Shown: positions 61,031 through 64,000 of the stretch, one piece after another
Layout of the letters: every line of letters starts with the position of its first letter
How positions within the stretch are numbered: position 1 is the stretch's first letter
DNA from: Alistipes sp.
Lineage (GTDB): Bacteria; Bacteroidota; Bacteroidia; Bacteroidales; Rikenellaceae
Length of the DNA stretch: 64,000 nt
NCBI GenBank assembly: GCA_017624955.1
Contig: JAGAMA010000012.1
Location: 53,127 to 117,126, forward strand
Direction: 5' to 3'
The notes under the pieces: generated by a model
Seen by the model: only the letters and a program-made list of their open reading frames with translations
What the model was told of the DNA's origin: nothing
The model's database searches: none
Position numbers and translations under genes: made by a program

Positions 61031-61073
61031 AGCAGAGCAAAGAGCGAAGAGCTCTCTCCTCTTTCCTCTAAAA

Positions 61074-61106
61074 AAAAGCCGCTCCCCATCGGGAAGCGGC
61101 TTTTTC
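61074..61106. terminator. Bidirectional terminator between sdaA and rpoC
   Basis: Stem AAAAAAGCCGCTCCC-type / GGGAAGCGGCTTTTT with A and T tracts on its two sides, so it serves both convergent transcripts. Confidence 0.92.
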
Positions 61107-61123
61107 ATATAGAGCGGATCGGC

Positions 61124-64000
61124 TTACTGTGCCTGCTGGATAGCCTCCAGGTCGGCCTTGACGCCTACCGAAAGGTTCTCGTACTGGCGCAGACCCGTAC
61201 CACCCGGGATCAGGTGACCACAGATCACATTCTCCTTCAGGTTTACCAGCGGATCGACCTTGGCCTGGATGGCGGCCTCGTTCAGCACCTTGGTCGTCTC
61301 CTGGAACGAAGCGGCCGAGATGAAACTCGAGGTCTGCAGTGCGGCGCGAGTAATACCCTGCAGCACCTGTGTCGAGGTGGCGGGAACGATCTCGCGAACG
61401 GTCACCGTCTTCAGGTCGCGACGCTTCAGGCTCGAGTTCTCGTCGCGCAGCTTGCGCAGCGTAACGATCTGGCCCGGCTGCATCGTCGTCGAGTCGCCGG
61501 CATCGGTTACCACAGCCTTGTCGTACAGCTCGTCGTTCACATCCATGAACTCCCACTTATCGACAATCTGATCCTCGAAGAAGCGCGTATCACCCGGATC
61601 CTCGATCTTAACCTTCGACATCATCTGACGAACGATCACCTCAAAGTGCTTGTCGTTGATCTTCACACCCTGCATACGGTATACCTCCTGTACCTCGTTC
61701 ACGATGTACTCCTGGATACGCGTAGGACCAAGGATGTTCAGGATATCGGTCGGCGTGATGGCACCATCCGAGAGGGCCGAACCGGCCTTCACGAAGTCGT
61801 TCTCCTGCACGACAATCTGACGCGACAGGGGCACCAGGTAACGCTTCACCTCACCCTGCTTCGACGTGATGACGATCTCACGGTTACCGCGCTTGATCTT
61901 GCCGAACGTCACCTCACCATCGATCTCCGATACAATAGCGGGGTTCGACGGGTTACGAGCCTCGAAGAGCTCCGTAACGCGCGGCAGACCACCGGTGATA
62001 TCGCCACCCGACTTACCTACGGCACGCGGGATCTTGATCAGGATATCGCCGGCCTTGATCTTCTGCTTGTCCTTCACAACAACGTGAGCACCTACAGGCA
62101 GGTTGATCTGCTTAACCTCCTCGTCCTGCTTGTTCATCACCTTGATCACAGGGTTCTTGGTCTTGTCCTTCGACTCGATAACCACCTTCTCCGAAAGGCC
62201 CGTCTGCTCGTCGCGCTCCTCACGGTAGGTAACGCCCTCGACAACACTGTCGTAGACAACCTTACCGTCGTGCTCCGAGATGATGACTGCGTTGTAGGGA
62301 TCCCACTCGCAGATCATATCGCCCTTCTTGATCTCGGCACCATCCTGCTTGTAGAGGATCGAGCCATAGGGAAGAGCGTGGGTATAGAGTACGATCTCGG
62401 TCTTGGGATCCACGATGCGGAACTCCGACTGACGCGAAATCACCAGGTCGATCGGCTCACCCATATTGTTCTTGCTCTTGATCGTGCGCAACTCGTCGAT
62501 CTCGAGGCGACCCTCGTACTTCGAAACTACGTTGGTCTCCACGGCCGTACCACCGGCCACACCACCGACGTGGAACGTACGAAGCGTCAGCTGCGTACCC
62601 GGCTCACCAATCGACTGGGCAGCGATCACACCGACTACCTCGCCCTTCTGTACCATGCGTGCCGTAGCCAGGTTGCGGCCATAGCACTTGGCGCAGACAC
62701 CGTGGCGCGACTCGCAGGTCAGCACCGAGCGAATCTCAACCGACTCGAGCGGCGACTTCTCGATCGCCTCGGCAATAGCCTCCGTGATCTCCTGACCAGC
62801 CTCGCAGAGCACCTCGCCCGTGAGCGGGTGGATCACATCGTTCAGCGCCGTGCGACCCAGGATACGGTCGTAAAGCGTCTGTACGACATCGTCGTTGCGC
62901 TTGATGGCCGTAGCCGTCAAACCACGCAGCGTACCGCAATCCTCCTCGTTGATGATCACGTCCTGAGCCACATCTACCAGACGGCGCGTCAGATAACCGG
63001 CGTCGGCCGTCTTCAGAGCGGTATCGGCAAGACCCTTACGGGCACCGTGCGTCGAGATAAAGTACTCGAGCACCGACAGACCCTCCTTAAAGTTCGAGAG
63101 AATCGGGTTCTCGATAACCTGCTGGCCACCCTCAACACCCGACTTCTGCGGCTTGGCCATCAGACCACGCATACCGCTGAGCTGTCGAATCTGCTCCTTC
63201 GAACCACGAGCACCCGAATCCAGCATCATGTAAACGGGGTTGAAACCATCCTCGTCCTTGATCAGGGTGTCGATTACCACCTTCGTCAGCTTCGTATTGA
63301 TGTTCGTCCATACGTCGATGATCTGGTTGTAACGCTCGTTGTTCGTAATAAGACCCATGTTATAGTCATCCATGATGGCATCAGCACGCTCGTAGCCCTC
63401 CTGTACCAGTGCCTCCTTCTCCTTCGGAATGATCACGGCATCGAGGTTGAACGACAGACCGCCCTGGAAGGCCATCTGGTAACCCATGTTCTTAATATCG
63501 TCCAAGAAAGCGGCCACCTTGTCGGCACCGGCCTTCTTCATCACCAGCGAAATGATGTCACGCAGCGAACGCTTCGTCAGCACCTCGTTGATGTAACCTA
63601 CCTCGCTGGGCACCTTCTGGTTGAAAAGGATGCGACCTACGGTCGTCTCCTTCAGCACCTGAACATGGTTGCCCTCCTCATCCAGGTCCTCAACCATACA
63701 CTTCACCAAAGCGTGGAGGTCGGCGCGGCCCTCGTTGTAGGCGATGATCGCCTCCTCCGGACCATAGAACATCAGACCCTCACCCTTGACACCCTTGCGG
63801 GGCTTGGTGATGTAGTAAAGACCCAAGACCATATCCTGCGAAGGCACCGTAATAGGCGCACCGTTCGCGGGGTTGAGTACGTTGTGTGAACCGAGCATCA
63901 ACAGCTGGGCCTCCAAAATAACGGCATTACCCAGCGGGAGGTGTACTGCCATCTGGTCACCGTCGAAGTCGGCGTTGAGGCCGTACAAGCCAGCGGGTGC
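61124..64000 (-). CDS. rpoC: RNA polymerase beta' subunit, 3' part (5' end outside window)
   Basis: 958 residues visible to the window edge; the frame is open through the last base, so it continues outside. The catalytic magnesium motif [12 protein letters not shown] lies 9 residues from the edge, and the family sequence [14 protein letters not shown]-type trigger-loop region and bridge helix segments follow. [22 protein letters not shown] stretch (near the trigger loop) is conserved. It is the largest catalytic subunit of the core enzyme. rpoB would lie further right on the same strand. Confidence 0.98.
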   Translation of the reverse strand, partial: APAGLYGLNADFDGDQMAVHLPLGNAVILEAQLLMLGSHNVLNPANGAPITVPSQDMVLGLYYITKPRKGVKGEGLMFYGPEEAIIAYNEGRADLHALVKCMVEDLDEEGNHVQVLKETTVGRILFNQKVPSEVGYINEVLTKRSLRDIISLVMKKAGADKVAAFLDDIKNMGYQMAFQGGLSFNLDAVIIPKEKEALVQEGYERADAIMDDYNMGLITNNERYNQIIDVWTNINTKLTKVVIDTLIKDEDGFNPVYMMLDSGARGSKEQIRQLSGMRGLMAKPQKSGVEGGQQVIENPILSNFKEGLSVLEYFISTHGARKGLADTALKTADAGYLTRRLVDVAQDVIINEEDCGTLRGLTATAIKRNDDVVQTLYDRILGRTALNDVIHPLTGEVLCEAGQEITEAIAEAIEKSPLESVEIRSVLTCESRHGVCAKCYGRNLATARMVQKGEVVGVIAAQSIGEPGTQLTLRTFHVGGVAGGTAVETNVVSKYEGRLEIDELRTIKSKNNMGEPIDLVISRQSEFRIVDPKTEIVLYTHALPYGSILYKQDGAEIKKGDMICEWDPYNAVIISEHDGKVVYDSVVEGVTYREERDEQTGLSEKVVIESKDKTKNPVIKVMNKQDEEVKQINLPVGAHVVVKDKQKIKAGDILIKIPRAVGKSGGDITGGLPRVTELFEARNPSNPAIVSEIDGEVTFGKIKRGNREIVITSKQGEVKRYLVPLSRQIVVQENDFVKAGSALSDGAITPTDILNILGPTRIQEYIVNEVQEVYRMQGVKINDKHFEVIVRQMMSKVKIEDPGDTRFFEDQIVDKWEFMDVNDELYDKAVVTDAGDSTTMQPGQIVTLRKLRDENSSLKRRDLKTVTVREIVPATSTQVLQGITRAALQTSSFISAASFQETTKVLNEAAIQAKVDPLVNLKENVICGHLIPGGTGLRQYENLSVGVKADLEAIQQAQ

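Noticed and set aside
61214-63889. 891-codon open frame opposite rpoC
   Set aside because: rpoC is certain on the minus strand; the opposite frame is a compositional shadow.

Overview
The window reads as chromosome of a gut-type Bacteroidales bacterium, most likely Alistipes or a close Rikenellaceae relative (inference). Reasons: many genes are preceded by the Bacteroidetes -7 box TAnnTTTG; coding regions are GC-rich; and the proteins include outer-membrane types, fimbrillin-like lipoproteins, an SPT/SulA-type oxoamine synthase, a membrane-anchored LytTR regulator and a GH3 xylosidase-like enzyme. No rRNA, CRISPR array, transposase or phage gene was found. The window cuts rnr at its left edge and rpoC at its right edge.

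Layout. 1-2.5 kb: end of RNase R plus a family 2 glycosyltransferase. 2.6-3.9 kb: PLP-dependent lipid enzyme. 4.2-5 kb: ECF sigma factor and a 46-residue protein. 5.3-14.1 kb: TonB-receptor-like outer-membrane protein, SGNH hydrolase, prolyl-tRNA synthetase, FadL-like porin, Ser/Gly-rich lipoprotein. 14.5-15.1 kb: tRNA-Ser(CGA) and intergenic repeats. 15.4-34.1 kb: a two-operon surface-polysaccharide locus. The first operon (15.6-25 kb, AT-richer) holds a HAD protein, Wzx flippase, Wzy-like polymerase, glycosyltransferases and a pyruvyltransferase. The second (25.4-34.1 kb) holds a GT4 enzyme, the initiating sugar transferase, a PqqD-like / nucleotidyltransferase / HPr-kinase-like trio, Wza, a Wzc kinase with a Gly-Tyr tail, and an OmpA protein. 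34-42 kb: ABC-F ATPase, Gate-domain membrane protein, a large beta-rich lipoprotein and a DPP-IV-type peptidase. 42-49.3 kb: fatty-acid genes (acpP, acyl-CoA ligase, ETF-alpha-like FAD domain, acyl-CoA dehydrogenase, fabF, fabG) with a LytTR regulator. 49.3-54.4 kb: repeats, tRNA-Ser(TGA), HU, aminotransferase, GH3 enzyme, tRNA-Arg(CCT). 54.6-59.5 kb: a 1563-residue fimbrillin/vWA/Big_2 adhesin with a 43-residue partner. 59.8-64 kb: L-serine dehydratase and rpoC.

Most notable non-coding signals. (1) The two polysaccharide operons begin with leaders that share sequence boxes at identical spacing and two hairpins whose stems differ in sequence, which suggests a common cis-acting RNA element. 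(2) At least four intergenic elements fold on paper as four-way (cloverleaf) junctions of about 110-130 nt; two of them lie just 3' of the two tRNA-Ser genes. (3) Related dispersed repeats also lie 3' of both tRNA-Ser genes. All structures were found by eye; no folding or database search was run.
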